Positions 35,456 to 44,047 of a stretch of DNA of 64,000 nucleotides are shown here, piece by piece; positions within the stretch are counted from its first letter, which is position 1, and every line of letters begins with the position of its first letter. The notes under the pieces are model-generated. The model was not told the origin of the DNA. It made no database searches and saw nothing but the letters and a program-made list of their open reading frames with translations. This DNA comes from Clostridia bacterium. GTDB taxonomy: Bacteria > Bacillota > Clostridia > Peptostreptococcales > Acidaminobacteraceae. Location: assembly GCA_018399635.1 (NCBI GenBank), contig JAGYOH010000001.1, positions 162,298 to 226,297 of the forward strand, read 5' to 3'. The position numbers and the translations under genes were made by a program.

Positions 35456-36841
35456 ATGAAAATACTAGTATTGGGTGGCGGACCGGGAGGCTACGTGGCC
35501 GCCATCCGAAGCGCCCAGCTCGGAGCTGAAGTCACCCTGGTGGAAAAACGATACCTGGGTGGCACCTGCCTCAACGTGGGCTGTATCCCTACCAAGGTCC
35601 TGCTCAACACCACGGACCTTTTGACCACCCTTTCAAAACAGGGGGACTCTCTGGGCATCCTCGGCGGTCCCTTCGGCCTTGACTGGCAGAAACTGCAGTC
35701 AAGAAAGCGGGAGGTGGTGGACACCCTGGTGGGAGGGGTGGCCTCTCTCCTTGACAACAATCAAATCACCGTCATCCGGGGCAGCGGAGAACTGTTGACT
35801 CCGAATACCGCCAAGGTGACCCTGGAGGACGGCCAGACCCTCGACATCGCCTTCGACAAGGCCATCATCGCCACGGGTTCTGAGTCTTCGACCTTTCCCA
35901 TCCCCGGAATCGATCATGAAGCCGTCCTCACCAGCGATGGCATTCTGGCCCTTGAAACCCTGCCCAAGAGCCTGTGCATCGTGGGGGGCGGCGTCATCGG
36001 CGTCGAGTTCGCCAGCCTTTTCTCCCGTCTCGGCGTCCAGGTCACCATCGTCGAAATGCTTCCGAGAATCGTGGACCAGATGGAGGAGGAGGTGGTCGCC
36101 TATCTGGATGCCACCCTCCAGGAGGACGGGGTGACCATCCATACCCGGTCCAAGGTGGAGGGTTTCAAGCCTTCAGCCAGGGGCCTTGAAATTACCGTGA
36201 CCACTCCGGAGGAAACCCTCACCATCGAGGCCGAGAAGGTTCTTCTGGCCATGGGGCGCAGACCCGTGACCCGGGGCATCGGTCTGGAAGCCCTGGGCAT
36301 CACCGCGGGCAAGGGCATCCCTACCAACGCCGTGATGCAGACCAAGGTGTCCGGCATCTACGCCGTGGGGGACTGTACCGGCGGGGCCATGCTGGCCCAT
36401 GTGGCGTCGGCCCATGGCCTCATCGCCGCCGAGCACCTCATGGGACAGGTTTCAAAAATGGACTTGAAAACCACGCCCTACTGCATCTACACCCATCCGG
36501 AAATCGCCTCCGTGGGCATGACGGAAAAGCAGGTCAAGGCCAAGGGCATCGACTATGAAACAGGAAAATTCCCTCTCATGGGCAATGGCAAGGCCTTGAT
36601 TCTCGGTGAAACCGAAGGATTGATCAAGTGGATTGCCGACCGCCATACCCGGGAAATCCTCGGGCTTCACATCGCCGGCCCCAAGGCCACGGAACTGATC
36701 ATGGAAGGGGCCCTGGCCCTGAGACTGGAAGCCACCGCCGATGAACTCATCACCACCATCCATGCCCATCCGACCCTGGGTGAGAGCCTGATGGAGGGGG
36801 CCCACGGGATTTTCCACCATCCCATCCATCTGCCCAAATGA
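35456..36841 (+). CDS. lpdA: Dihydrolipoyl dehydrogenase (E3 of the acetoin dehydrogenase complex)
   Basis: The start is ATG at 35456, 461 aa, after AGGAGG; the frame upstream overlaps the Nudix gene and is not used. Motifs are the FAD-binding VLGGGPGGYVAAIRSAQLG, the redox disulfide GGTCLNVGCIPTK, the NAD site VGGGVIGVEFASLFS and the C-terminal HAHPTLGE with catalytic His-Glu. It reoxidises the lipoyl group, reducing NAD. It has no N-terminal lipoyl domain. It is the last gene of the operon and is followed by a terminator. Confidence 0.95.
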   Translation: MKILVLGGGPGGYVAAIRSAQLGAEVTLVEKRYLGGTCLNVGCIPTKVLLNTTDLLTTLSKQGDSLGILGGPFGLDWQKLQSRKREVVDTLVGGVASLLDNNQITVIRGSGELLTPNTAKVTLEDGQTLDIAFDKAIIATGSESSTFPIPGIDHEAVLTSDGILALETLPKSLCIVGGGVIGVEFASLFSRLGVQVTIVEMLPRIVDQMEEEVVAYLDATLQEDGVTIHTRSKVEGFKPSARGLEITVTTPEETLTIEAEKVLLAMGRRPVTRGIGLEALGITAGKGIPTNAVMQTKVSGIYAVGDCTGGAMLAHVASAHGLIAAEHLMGQVSKMDLKTTPYCIYTHPEIASVGMTEKQVKAKGIDYETGKFPLMGNGKALILGETEGLIKWIADRHTREILGLHIAGPKATELIMEGALALRLEATADELITTIHAHPTLGESLMEGAHGIFHHPIHLPK

Positions 36842-36855
36842 CAAAAGGTCGACTG

Positions 36856-36884
36856 AAAAACTGATCGAAGGGTCAGTTTTTTTT
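36856..36884 (+). terminator. Terminator of the aco operon
   Basis: AAAAACTGA and TCAGTTTTT pair around TCGAAGGG, ending in a run of eight Ts (36877-36884). Confidence 0.9.
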
Positions 36885-37147
36885 GCCCTTTTCCTTGTTC
36901 AGAGACCCCGGCAAAACACCCCGGTGCAGGCCCTGACTTGATCCGGAAAAGGAAGCGGCCCACGGTGCCGAGGGGTTGGTGCAGCAGGGTTCTGAATCGC
37001 CGAAAAGGGGGGATTCTTTTCTTGGAAAATTTTTGAGTCTACCCCTCCTTGTGGTCGCTCTGGATCAAATCCACATAAGCCTTTTGCCCCGCCATCCCGG
37101 GTACTTCCAGATTTTTTCCCGCGGCAGAGTCAAATCAATCAAAATTT
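36885..37147. other. Non-coding stretch between the aco operon and the lipoprotein gene
   Basis: I see no supportable gene. A 66-codon frame at 36976-37176 has no ribosome site and a composition unlike its neighbours. The sequence changes from GC-rich to AT-rich toward the following promoter. Confidence 0.5.
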
Positions 37148-37177
37148 TTGGTATGTACCCGGTCCCTCGTGTATAAT
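37148..37177 (+). promoter_or_regulatory. Promoter of the PPIase lipoprotein gene
   Basis: TTGGTA at 37148-37153 and a perfect TATAAT at 37172-37177 are 18 nt apart. Confidence 0.6.
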
Positions 37178-37225
37178 GGATTAAGTCGACCTCACCCACA
37201 CCCCTGTCGACTAGAGGAGGTCACC

Positions 37226-38326
37226 ATGAAAACAATCAAAATCCCCGGCGCGTCAATTCTCATGATCGCCTTGTCCGTCATCCTGCTGACGGGATGCACC
37301 GCTGAAACCACCTACGACCTGGAGCCCTTTTCCCTGAGCAACGGGCTGGAGGATACCGGCTACTGGCAGGGCGTCACCGCCCTGGACCACGTCACCCTGC
37401 CGGATTCCCTGTCCGTCACGGTACCAGGACCGGTCCATGAAGTTTCACCGGCCCAGGTCCAGGCGGAAATCGACGGCATCATGGCCTATTACGCCGTGGA
37501 AACCGAAATCCTGGACCGGCCGGTCCTTGACGGGGATACCCTGCGCATCGATTATACGGGAACCATCGACGGCCTACCCTTCGAGGGAGGCTCCACCGGG
37601 GGCCAGGGCACCCTGGTGACCCTAGGCACCACCTCCTACATCGACGGCTTCCTGGACCAGCTCATCGGTCGCAGCCCGGGTGAAACCTTTGACATCGAGG
37701 TCACCTTTCCCGAGGACTACGGCGACCCTCAGCTGCAGGGAAAGGAGGCCACCTTCGCCATCACCCTCCATGGGATCATTGAAGATGAGGTCCCTGAACT
37801 CAACGATGACTTCGTCACTGAAAACCTCACCGAATTCTACGGATTCACCTCCAAAGAGGACATGACCCTGACCATCGAAAGGGCCTTGAGAGAATCCGCC
37901 ATCACGGACCATGTCCTGGGAACCCTTCTGAGTGAAGTCGCCTTCGATTCGGTTCCCCGGGAACTGGTCACCTACCAGGAAAGAGCCATGATCCACGATT
38001 ACGAGGATTACGCCGGGTATTACGGCATCACCCTCGATGAATTCCTCATGACCCACATGGGCATGACCTCTCAGGAGGAACTCATCGAGGCGACGGCTGA
38101 AACCAACCGTCTCAGCGCCGAGTACTATCTCTTTCTCCAGGCGGTGGCGGAAAAACAATCAATCACCGTCTCCGAGGAGGCCCTTTCAGCCTACTTCAGC
38201 GAAAACATGGGGACCTCGGACTACAGCGAGCACGAAGCCCTCTACGGAAAACCCTACCTGAAACTGGTGGTCCTTCAGGAAACCGTCCTGGATCATCTGG
38301 TCGACCTCGCCCGCCTGGCAGACTGA
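37226..38326 (+). CDS. Trigger-factor-like FKBP-type peptidyl-prolyl isomerase, lipoprotein
   Basis: The start is ATG at 37226, 366 aa, after GAGGAGG. A lipoprotein signal ends with LLTGC (Cys24), so it is anchored outside the membrane. It has an FKBP-like domain (DGDTLRIDYTGTIDGLPFEGG to about residue 190) and a helical trigger-factor-like C-terminal part (EVPELNDDFVTENLTEFYGF onward). It lacks the ribosome-binding domain of cytosolic trigger factor. It probably folds secreted proteins. It is a single gene between two terminators. Confidence 0.88.
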   Translation: MKTIKIPGASILMIALSVILLTGCTAETTYDLEPFSLSNGLEDTGYWQGVTALDHVTLPDSLSVTVPGPVHEVSPAQVQAEIDGIMAYYAVETEILDRPVLDGDTLRIDYTGTIDGLPFEGGSTGGQGTLVTLGTTSYIDGFLDQLIGRSPGETFDIEVTFPEDYGDPQLQGKEATFAITLHGIIEDEVPELNDDFVTENLTEFYGFTSKEDMTLTIERALRESAITDHVLGTLLSEVAFDSVPRELVTYQERAMIHDYEDYAGYYGITLDEFLMTHMGMTSQEELIEATAETNRLSAEYYLFLQAVAEKQSITVSEEALSAYFSENMGTSDYSEHEALYGKPYLKLVVLQETVLDHLVDLARLAD

Positions 38327-38331
38327 CCATC

Positions 38332-38360
38332 AAAAAACATCCCGACATGGGATGTTTTTT
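38332..38360. terminator. Bidirectional terminator
   Basis: AAAAAACATCCC and GGGATGTTTTTT pair around GACAT, with A and T tracts serving both converging genes. The regulator's stop lies in the right arm. Confidence 0.88.
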
Positions 38361-39480
38361 AATACAATCTTTTGAAGAGGGATTCCCTGAACTGGTCAAT
38401 GCCGAAGTGCCCGATGAGGGCCTGGGCGCCTTCACTCATGATCCAGTCTAAAAATTCCAAAGCCTCCTCCTGATAGGCCCCTCTGCGATGTCCTCCCCTG
38501 AAGAGAATCAAAGAGAAGGGGTTCTCCAGAAGGGGATGGGGGGCACTTTTGATGCCCATCCGACCCTCCTCCCCCGAGATCAGATAGGTGGCCCGGTCAA
38601 TCAACGTATAGGCACCGGCATTGGCCGCCATCTTGAGAATCCCCAGATTCCCCAGCAGACCCCTGTTTTTCAGATAACGGTTGTCCTCAGGAACCAGTCC
38701 GGCTCTTTGCCAGAGGTCCTGCTCCTTGAGGTGAGTCCCGGAAAAGTCGTCCCGGCTCACAAATTCCAGCCCTTTTCTGGCAATTTCCTGGAAGATTCCC
38801 ACCGGATCACCACCGGTTTCGGAAAAATCCTCTCCGTCGACGGGTCCCACGATCAGGTAATGGTTCCCCATCACCCGTATCCTTTTGAAGATATCCCCGG
38901 CTTCAACAAATTGCCGCTCCAGTTCCGGGGCATGGCACAGGGCCAGATCGGCCCGACCCTCCCGGCCCATTTCCAAGGCCCTGCCGCTGCCCACGCCGAT
39001 GGTTTTCACAATGATGCCCGTGTCTTTGAAAAATTGCTTTTCCAGAACATCCATGAGGCCGGTCTCCACCGGTTCAAGAGAACTTGCAATCAGTATGGGC
39101 TGTCCCTTGGCTATGATATCGGACTCCTTCGTCGAAGGAAAAATGCGGCCTAGTTTTTCCTCGATCTCCCTTTCCAGACTCAGGGACTGCTCCAGCAGTT
39201 TTTTCCCCTCCTCCGTCAAGGCGGCCCCGCCGCCATAGGCGCCTCCCACGGTACGGTCCATCAGGGAGACTCCCAGGGCTTTTTCCGCCTCCCCGAGCAG
39301 TCCCCAGGCATAGCGGTAGGATACCCCGAGTTTTTCCGCCGCCCTGCTGATGGAACCATGGCGAAGAACCCCCTCGAGGAGGCGGAAAACGTTTTCCCCC
39401 TTCGAGGGCCTGTTCCCTTCCATTTCCAGGGACAATCTCAAATCAGGTGTTTTCTTTTTTGAGTCGGACATAGTCTTCAC
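38359..39480 (-). CDS. ModE-type HTH regulator fused to a TupA-like oxyanion-binding domain
   Basis: The protein has 373 residues from GTG 39480 (or 370 from ATG 39471). Residues ~25-110 form a ModE/LysR-type winged helix (RHGSISRAAEKLGVSYRYAWGLL). Residues ~125-373 resemble the tungstate/molybdate-binding lipoprotein TupA, with IASSLEPVETGLMDVLE, GVGSGRALEMGREGRADL, SRDDFSGTH and LIDRATYL aligning with the neighbouring TupA. It has no signal peptide and no Mop domains, so oxyanion sensing should occur through the PBP domain. It is the last gene of mop-tupA-tupB-tupC and probably regulates that operon. Confidence 0.87.
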   Translation of the reverse strand: MKTMSDSKKKTPDLRLSLEMEGNRPSKGENVFRLLEGVLRHGSISRAAEKLGVSYRYAWGLLGEAEKALGVSLMDRTVGGAYGGGAALTEEGKKLLEQSLSLEREIEEKLGRIFPSTKESDIIAKGQPILIASSLEPVETGLMDVLEKQFFKDTGIIVKTIGVGSGRALEMGREGRADLALCHAPELERQFVEAGDIFKRIRVMGNHYLIVGPVDGEDFSETGGDPVGIFQEIARKGLEFVSRDDFSGTHLKEQDLWQRAGLVPEDNRYLKNRGLLGNLGILKMAANAGAYTLIDRATYLISGEEGRMGIKSAPHPLLENPFSLILFRGGHRRGAYQEEALEFLDWIMSEGAQALIGHFGIDQFRESLFKRLY

Positions 39481-39487
39481 CCATCCT

Positions 39488-40237
39488 TCAGTAAATCATT
39501 CTGCCTTCAACATAAGCCCTCGTCTTCACATGGGCCTCCGATGAAAAAACCCTTTCAACGGGACCGGTCTCGACGATTCTTCCCTCATCGATGAAAATCA
39601 CCTCATCGGCAATCCGCTTGGCCTGGAACACGTTGTGGGTCACCATCACCACGGTGATCCCCTTGTCCCTTTTCATGCTAAGAATCATGTCCTCGATCAG
39701 GGCGATATTCCTGGGGTCGAGATTAGCCGTGGGTTCATCAAGGAGCAGGAGCTTCGGTTCAAAGGCCACCGCCCGGGCAATGGCCACCCGCTGGGCCTCT
39801 CCCCCCGAGAGGGTGTCCCCCCTTCGATGGGCCAGTCCCTCCATGCCCAGATAGGCCAGAAGTTCATCCACCCGTTTCTCAATATCTTTTCGTGGCACCC
39901 TTCTCGCCTTGAGTCCATAGGCGATATTGTGCCGGACACTTTCTCTGAAAAGCAGGGTCCTTTGAAAAACCAGGGCCATCTCCCTTTGAATCCTCAACCG
40001 CTCCCTGTCATTACCGTTTTCAAACGCTTCCCCCATGAATCGATAGGTTCCCCGGGTGGGTGGGGTCAGAAGATTGATGATTCTGAGCAGGGTGCTTTTT
40101 CCGGCACCGCTGGGACCGATCACCCCGTAGATCAGACCCTTGTCCAAGGAAAGAGACTCGATGCGGAGGACCTCCTTGTGAAACACCTTGTTGATTCCCG
40201 TCATTTCCAGAAGCGGTCTGTTATCCGTCATGGACAT
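39488..40237 (-). CDS. tupC: Tungstate ABC transporter ATP-binding protein
   Basis: About 249 aa from ATG 40237, with AAGGG 5 nt upstream; GTG 40243 and ATG 40231 are alternatives. Walker A is GPSGAGKSTLL, the Q-loop is VFQRTLLF, the signature is LSGGEAQRVAIARA and Walker B is LLLLDEP. It lacks the C-terminal TOBE domain of ModC, as TupC proteins do. It overlaps tupB by 17 nt. Confidence 0.93.
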   Translation of the reverse strand: MSMTDNRPLLEMTGINKVFHKEVLRIESLSLDKGLIYGVIGPSGAGKSTLLRIINLLTPPTRGTYRFMGEAFENGNDRERLRIQREMALVFQRTLLFRESVRHNIAYGLKARRVPRKDIEKRVDELLAYLGMEGLAHRRGDTLSGGEAQRVAIARAVAFEPKLLLLDEPTANLDPRNIALIEDMILSMKRDKGITVVMVTHNVFQAKRIADEVIFIDEGRIVETGPVERVFSSEAHVKTRAYVEGRMIY

Positions 40238-40925
40238 CCCCACCCTTCTGAATGCTGTAAAGCACTGAATTCACGAAAAACGACAGGCTCAGGAGTATCA
40301 GTCCCAGACCGATGGCCAGTTCAAAATTGCCCTTGCGGGTCTCAAGGACGATGGCGGTGGTCATCACCCGGGTGCGACCGTCGATATTGCCCCCCACCAT
40401 CATCACCGCCCCCACTTCAGCCACCACACGGCCGAAACCCGTGATCACCGCTCCCAGAATGGCAATCCGGGATTCCTTGACCACCGTCCAGGCGGCAAAG
40501 CGACTGTCAGCGCCCAGGGATCTGGCGGTTTCTTCAATGACCTGGCCCTTGGCACGAATACCCACCATGGTGAGTCCCGTAATGATGGGGAAGGCCAGAA
40601 AGACCTGGGCGATGATCATGGCCCGGGGCGTGTAGAGCAGGCCCAGCACCCCCAGAGGGCCCTGCCTGGAGAGAATCAGGTAGATGATCAATCCCGCCAC
40701 CACCGGCGGCATCCCCATGAGGGTGAAAATCACTTTATTGATGAGCCGGGTCTTTTTCTCGGATTTCAGACCCAGCCAGGTCCCCAGTGAAACTCCAAGA
40801 ATCGTTGCAATCAGGATCGCCGACAAGGACACCCACAGGGAAAGCCCCACGATCCTGATCAAATCGGGATCCAGGCTGACAATCATTCTGAGGGCCTCTA
40901 AAATTCCCTCTCCAATCCGGGACAC
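40221..40925 (-). CDS. tupB: Tungstate ABC transporter permease
   Basis: The 234-residue membrane protein has about five hydrophobic segments. The cytoplasmic EAA-type loop is EETARSLGADSRFAAWTVV, followed by GFGRVVAEVGAVMMVGGNIDGRTRVM, a stretch typical of TupB. It forms the channel with TupC. Start GTG 40925 has GGAGG-N7 upstream. It is separated from tupA by a hairpin. Confidence 0.93.
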   Translation of the reverse strand: MSRIGEGILEALRMIVSLDPDLIRIVGLSLWVSLSAILIATILGVSLGTWLGLKSEKKTRLINKVIFTLMGMPPVVAGLIIYLILSRQGPLGVLGLLYTPRAMIIAQVFLAFPIITGLTMVGIRAKGQVIEETARSLGADSRFAAWTVVKESRIAILGAVITGFGRVVAEVGAVMMVGGNIDGRTRVMTTAIVLETRKGNFELAIGLGLILLSLSFFVNSVLYSIQKGGDVHDG

Positions 40926-40949
40926 GCTGTTACCTCCACTCTAGATAAG

Positions 40950-40984
40950 GAGCAGGTCTTCTAAAGACTTCCCAAGACCTGCTC
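40950..40984 (-). other. Hairpin between tupA and tupB
   Basis: GAGCAGGTCTT pairs perfectly with AAGACCTGCTC over 11 bp, and no T tract follows. In binding-protein operons such hairpins protect the upstream message, giving more binding protein than permease. Confidence 0.6.
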
Positions 40985-40998
40985 ACTGGACTTATACG

Positions 40999-41913
40999 CT
41001 ACTCCAATCCAAAACCGGGGAAAAACAAGGTTTCTCCGTTGACCTGGTAGGAACCGATCAGATTCTGGCCCTCCTGGGACATCAAAAAATCAACATACTG
41101 CATGGCTTGTTCATATTTGACCCCCGGGTGGATTTCCTGATTCACCGCCATGACGCCGTACTGGTTGAAGAGTCTGGCATCCCCCTCGAGGGCGATGACC
41201 AGGTCGAGATTGTCCTTCATGGCCACATAGGTGCCCCGGTCCGTCATGGCATAGCCCTGGACTTCACTGGCCATATTGAGGGTGTCCCCCATGCCCTGCC
41301 CGATGGAAAGGTACCATTCTTCGAGGCCTGGTTCGATTCCGGCAGCCTCCCAGAGTCTGAGTTCCATGCGATGGGTCCCGGAATCATCCCCCCGTGAAAC
41401 AAAACCGCTCTTGGCTTCATGAATCGCCTTGAGCCCCGCGAGGGCATCCCCTGCTTCTTTCAAGCCTGAAGGATCACCTTCGGGTCCTACAAATATAAAG
41501 TCATTATACATCACATCCGACCGATTGACAAAGGCACCTTCCTCCACCAGGGCCAGTTCGGAAACACGGTCATGGACCAGGAGCACATCGGCATCGCCCC
41601 TTTTCCCCGTCTCCAATGCCGCCCCGGTTCCCTGGGAAACCACCCTGACCTCGATACCGGTCTTTTCTGTGAAGACCGGGTTGAGATAATCAAGCAGCCC
41701 CGAATCGTAGGTGCTGGTGGTGGTGGCTAAAATGATGAAATCATCGGTCTCTTCCGCCTCTGTCGCCGGTTCCTCCGCAGGTTCTTCGACGGTTGTCGAT
41801 TCCGCTGCCGGTGGCGATGTTGGTGCCGTGCATCCCATGAAGGTCAGGCTGAAAACCGCCAGCAAAACCACCAACAGGGTCAGGCCTTTCATCCTCGCTT
41901 GCTTTCGGGCCAT
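40999..41913 (-). CDS. tupA: Tungstate-binding lipoprotein
   Basis: About 304 aa from ATG 41913; GTG 41925 is too close to its GAGAG site. A lipobox (LTFMGC, Cys28) is followed by an acidic Ala/Glu/Pro-rich linker. The binding domain then starts with ILATTTSTYDSGLLDYL, the TTTST motif that is diagnostic of TupA, and contains QGTGAALETGKRGDADVLLVHD and SRGDDSGTH. It captures tungstate outside the membrane for TupBC. Confidence 0.95.
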   Translation of the reverse strand: MARKQARMKGLTLLVVLLAVFSLTFMGCTAPTSPPAAESTTVEEPAEEPATEAEETDDFIILATTTSTYDSGLLDYLNPVFTEKTGIEVRVVSQGTGAALETGKRGDADVLLVHDRVSELALVEEGAFVNRSDVMYNDFIFVGPEGDPSGLKEAGDALAGLKAIHEAKSGFVSRGDDSGTHRMELRLWEAAGIEPGLEEWYLSIGQGMGDTLNMASEVQGYAMTDRGTYVAMKDNLDLVIALEGDARLFNQYGVMAVNQEIHPGVKYEQAMQYVDFLMSQEGQNLIGSYQVNGETLFFPGFGLE

Positions 41914-41940
41914 TGAACCATTCACCTCTCTCTTTCTGAA

Positions 41941-42147
41941 TCAATCCTTGGCGATCATCACCGAGCTGGCTTTGATCACCGCATAAATCATGTCCCCCAC
42001 CTCGAGCTCAAGCGCCTCGGAGGAGGTCGTGGTGATGCTTGAAACGATGTTCACCCCCTCCACCGTCATGACTACCTCGGTGGATACCGGTCCCTTTTTC
42101 ATTTCAACAATTTTTCCTTTGATCTGGTTTCTGGCTGATAATTTCAT
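41941..42147 (-). CDS. Molbindin (Mop domain, molybdate/tungstate-binding protein)
   Basis: The start is ATG at 42147, 68 aa, after GGGAGGTGACAAGA. It is a single TOBE/Mop domain: KLSARNQIKGKIVEMKKG, then TEVVMTVEGVNIVSSITTTS and GDMIYAVIKASSVMI. Molbindins store or buffer molybdate and tungstate in the cytoplasm as hexamers. It is the first gene of mop-tupABC-regulator. Confidence 0.93.
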   Translation of the reverse strand: MKLSARNQIKGKIVEMKKGPVSTEVVMTVEGVNIVSSITTTSSEALELEVGDMIYAVIKASSVMIAKD

Positions 42148-42247
42148 TCTTGTCACCTCCCTTCTCCTTGAAATTTTCGGGGATATGCGCTTTTTCCACA
42201 AAGCACTACAACCCCGGATGACAGAAATATGCGAGGTCAAACCTCTA

Positions 42248-42268
42248 TATGCACAATTTTACATATCC
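42248..42268. promoter_or_regulatory. ModE-box-like element upstream of mop-tup
   Basis: On the minus strand it reads GGATATG-N8-TGCATA. The same 13 flanking bases with the same spacing occur at 63317-63337 before another transporter operon. A TATACT at 42278-42283 may be the -10; if so, the box sits at the start site and would repress. Confidence 0.6.
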
Positions 42269-42381
42269 CTTGGCACCAGTATACCCGACCCCTGTCAAAA
42301 AAACCAAAAAATCCTCCAAATGCTTAAAATTCAGAATTTGACGCTTCCGTACTTCCTTAAAAAACCTTCGAGCCGGAGTCT

Positions 42382-43212
42382 TTACAACCTGGGAACCCAG
42401 ACGAAGCCGTCTTCATCGCCATGGGCCTGTATTCTTTTCTCCAGGTAAAGACCACCCGTCAGGGCCGAAACCAGGGCGTCGAGAAGATCCTCATAACCCT
42501 TCAGCTTGTCAATCCGGTAGGTTCCATGGGGATCCAGGGGAGCCAGGAATTCATCGAGATTCACCAGAAAGGTCCCCAGCAAGGACCGAAGATGATTCAA
42601 CATCTCCACCCGTTTGATCCTTCTCTCCTCAAGGGAAAGAGCCGGCCAGTATTTCAACGAGTGGCCGACTTTGTAGGGCAGACGATACTCTAGAGAAAAC
42701 ATTTCTATGAGGGAGGCATGGGGATAGACCTCAAAAAAAGCCTTCTTTTCACCGGCTTCAAGGGCCAGGTGAAAGCCAAGGGTGACCAGGGTATCCCTGA
42801 AATCCTCCGACAGGCTACCCGGTCGCTCACGGCTTGGACTGTGGGTAGAGGCACCACGACCCCCGTAGATCCTGGAAATCATATTGTCACAAGCCCGTCT
42901 CCCGGTAATGAGCCCCCGCGAAAGAGGCATGTCCAAGGCGATGACCTGGACCTCGCCCCTCCCCTGTTCACTGGCCACCTTGATGATTTCTTTGAAAGCC
43001 GGCAGGCCCCCCAGGGGTTTTTCATCCTTGTCAAGTATGAACCCCCTTTCGGCCAAGAATTCCTCATAGGATCGGCCCAGTCTGACAATCCTGAACCCCT
43101 GCTTCACCCGGGTGATCAGGGCGACCCCTGAGGGATGGTGCTCAGTCCAGGCGGCATCGATGCCCAGGACAAGTCCTGCTTCTGGTTCGGATTTCTGAGA
43201 GATGGCAATCAC
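42382..43212 (-). CDS. DUF429-family protein (predicted RNase H-fold nuclease)
   Basis: The 276-residue protein shows the DUF429 pattern: LGIDAAWTEHHPSGVALI at the start, VIALDMPLSRG near residue 93, FFEVYPHASLIEMF near 160 and a C-terminal GYEDLLDALVSALTGG. The family has an RNase H-like fold but no demonstrated activity that I know of. Start GTG 43212 follows AAAGGGAGGA. It shares no obvious link with the tup operon 230 bp downstream. Confidence 0.85.
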   Translation of the reverse strand: MIAISQKSEPEAGLVLGIDAAWTEHHPSGVALITRVKQGFRIVRLGRSYEEFLAERGFILDKDEKPLGGLPAFKEIIKVASEQGRGEVQVIALDMPLSRGLITGRRACDNMISRIYGGRGASTHSPSRERPGSLSEDFRDTLVTLGFHLALEAGEKKAFFEVYPHASLIEMFSLEYRLPYKVGHSLKYWPALSLEERRIKRVEMLNHLRSLLGTFLVNLDEFLAPLDPHGTYRIDKLKGYEDLLDALVSALTGGLYLEKRIQAHGDEDGFVWVPRL

Positions 43213-43269
43213 TCCTCCCTTTGATTCGGCTCTAACTGAATCCTAGCACTATCTGAGGCATTTTCTTTT

Positions 43270-43284
43270 TGATAAAGCCTATCA
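43270..43284. promoter_or_regulatory. Inverted repeat upstream of the HMA gene
   Basis: TGATA-AAGCC-TATCA is a perfect 5+5 inverted repeat in the divergent gap between the DUF429 and HMA genes. The binding protein is unknown. Confidence 0.35.
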
Positions 43285-43373
43285 TTTTCAATATAGCGAA
43301 ATAATTATGTTAATCATGGGGTATTATTTAGATAAGTATTTAACAATCTTTTGAACTCATGAGGAGGATGGTT

Positions 43374-43580
43374 ATGAAAAAAAGAATTACCGTTGACGGC
43401 ATGACCTGTATCGATTGTGAAGAAAGGCTTTTTACCGCGCTGAAAAGCAAAGGTTTGACCGACATCGAGATTCATCTCGATCAAGGACTGATCCTGATCA
43501 ACAACCATCATGATCTTTCCGATGCCGAAATCGTCAACACCGTGTTTGAAGTCGGCTACGTCGTGAAAAATCTGGACTGA
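43374..43580 (+). CDS. Heavy-metal-associated (HMA) domain protein, CopZ-like
   Basis: The start is ATG at 43374, 68 aa, after GAGGAGG-N6; the ATG at 43359 lies inside that region. The protein is a single HMA domain with the metal motif GMTCIDC near residues 9-15. Such proteins chaperone Cu(I) or similar ions. The usual Met-x-Cys-x2-Cys form is present. No copper ATPase or CsoR lies nearby, so metal and partner are uncertain. Confidence 0.85.
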   Translation: MKKRITVDGMTCIDCEERLFTALKSKGLTDIEIHLDQGLILINNHHDLSDAEIVNTVFEVGYVVKNLD

Positions 43581-43629
43581 TTCTCCCCCTCTCCAAAAAA
43601 CAATGACCCGGTCCCTCCAAGGGACGACC

Positions 43630-43662
43630 TCGAGCCTCTTTTCATAGAGGCTCGATTCTTTT
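43630..43662 (+). terminator. Terminator of the HMA gene
   Basis: TCGAGCCTCT pairs with AGAGGCTCGA (10 bp) and is followed by TTCTTTTT. Confidence 0.88.
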
Positions 43663-43696
43663 TGTCATCTCAGGACCGGAACCCTGTCAACATCAT

Positions 43697-43719
43697 AAAA
43701 AAAACCCTCATCAGGGTTT
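43697..43719 (-). terminator. Terminator of the 52-codon gene
   Basis: On the minus strand AAACCCT and AGGGTTT pair around GATG, followed by at least five more Ts. Confidence 0.85.
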
Positions 43720-43760
43720 GATTGGTGAAACACGAAGGACGGACACAGCCGGTTCGAAAA

Positions 43761-43919
43761 TCAGCTGCCGGAGGATTTTTTGATGGTTTTGGCGAACAAG
43801 GGTTTTCTGCTGGCATCCCCCACCTTGATCCAGAGGCAGTCCTCGGTGATGTTTTTGTACAATTTGATTCCAACCCACTGCAGCGGCGTCCAAATGGGCT
43901 TGAATGTAAACCACGGCAT
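43761..43919 (-). CDS. Small protein of unknown function, 52 aa
   Basis: The frame runs from ATG 43919 to TGA 43761 and encodes a 52-residue, basic, aromatic-rich protein that begins MPWFTFKPIWTPLQWVGIKL and ends KTIKKSSGS. It has GGAGGG 5 nt before the ATG, a strong terminator after the stop and an extended -10 about 130 nt upstream. That full set of signals makes it a likely real gene. I do not recognise the family, and no transmembrane or metal-binding pattern stands out. Confidence 0.6.
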   Translation of the reverse strand: MPWFTFKPIWTPLQWVGIKLYKNITEDCLWIKVGDASRKPLFAKTIKKSSGS

Positions 43920-44047
43920 AATATCCCTCCAAACCTGCAATGCCTCAAGAGTCCAGTGAGTTGATTGAAGAGAACCATTGGAATTCCTTCACTCAACCTC
44001 TACACCCGCCTTTAAGTTTTCAGCCTTTCAGGCGCTAGCTTGAATTA

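Noticed and set aside
36976..37176. 66-codon frame before the PPIase lipoprotein gene
   Set aside because: No ribosome site; it overlaps the -35/-10 of the next gene and has no family resemblance.
43722..43964. 80-codon plus-strand frame opposite the 52-codon gene
   Set aside because: No ribosome site or terminator on the plus strand, whereas the minus-strand frame has both.
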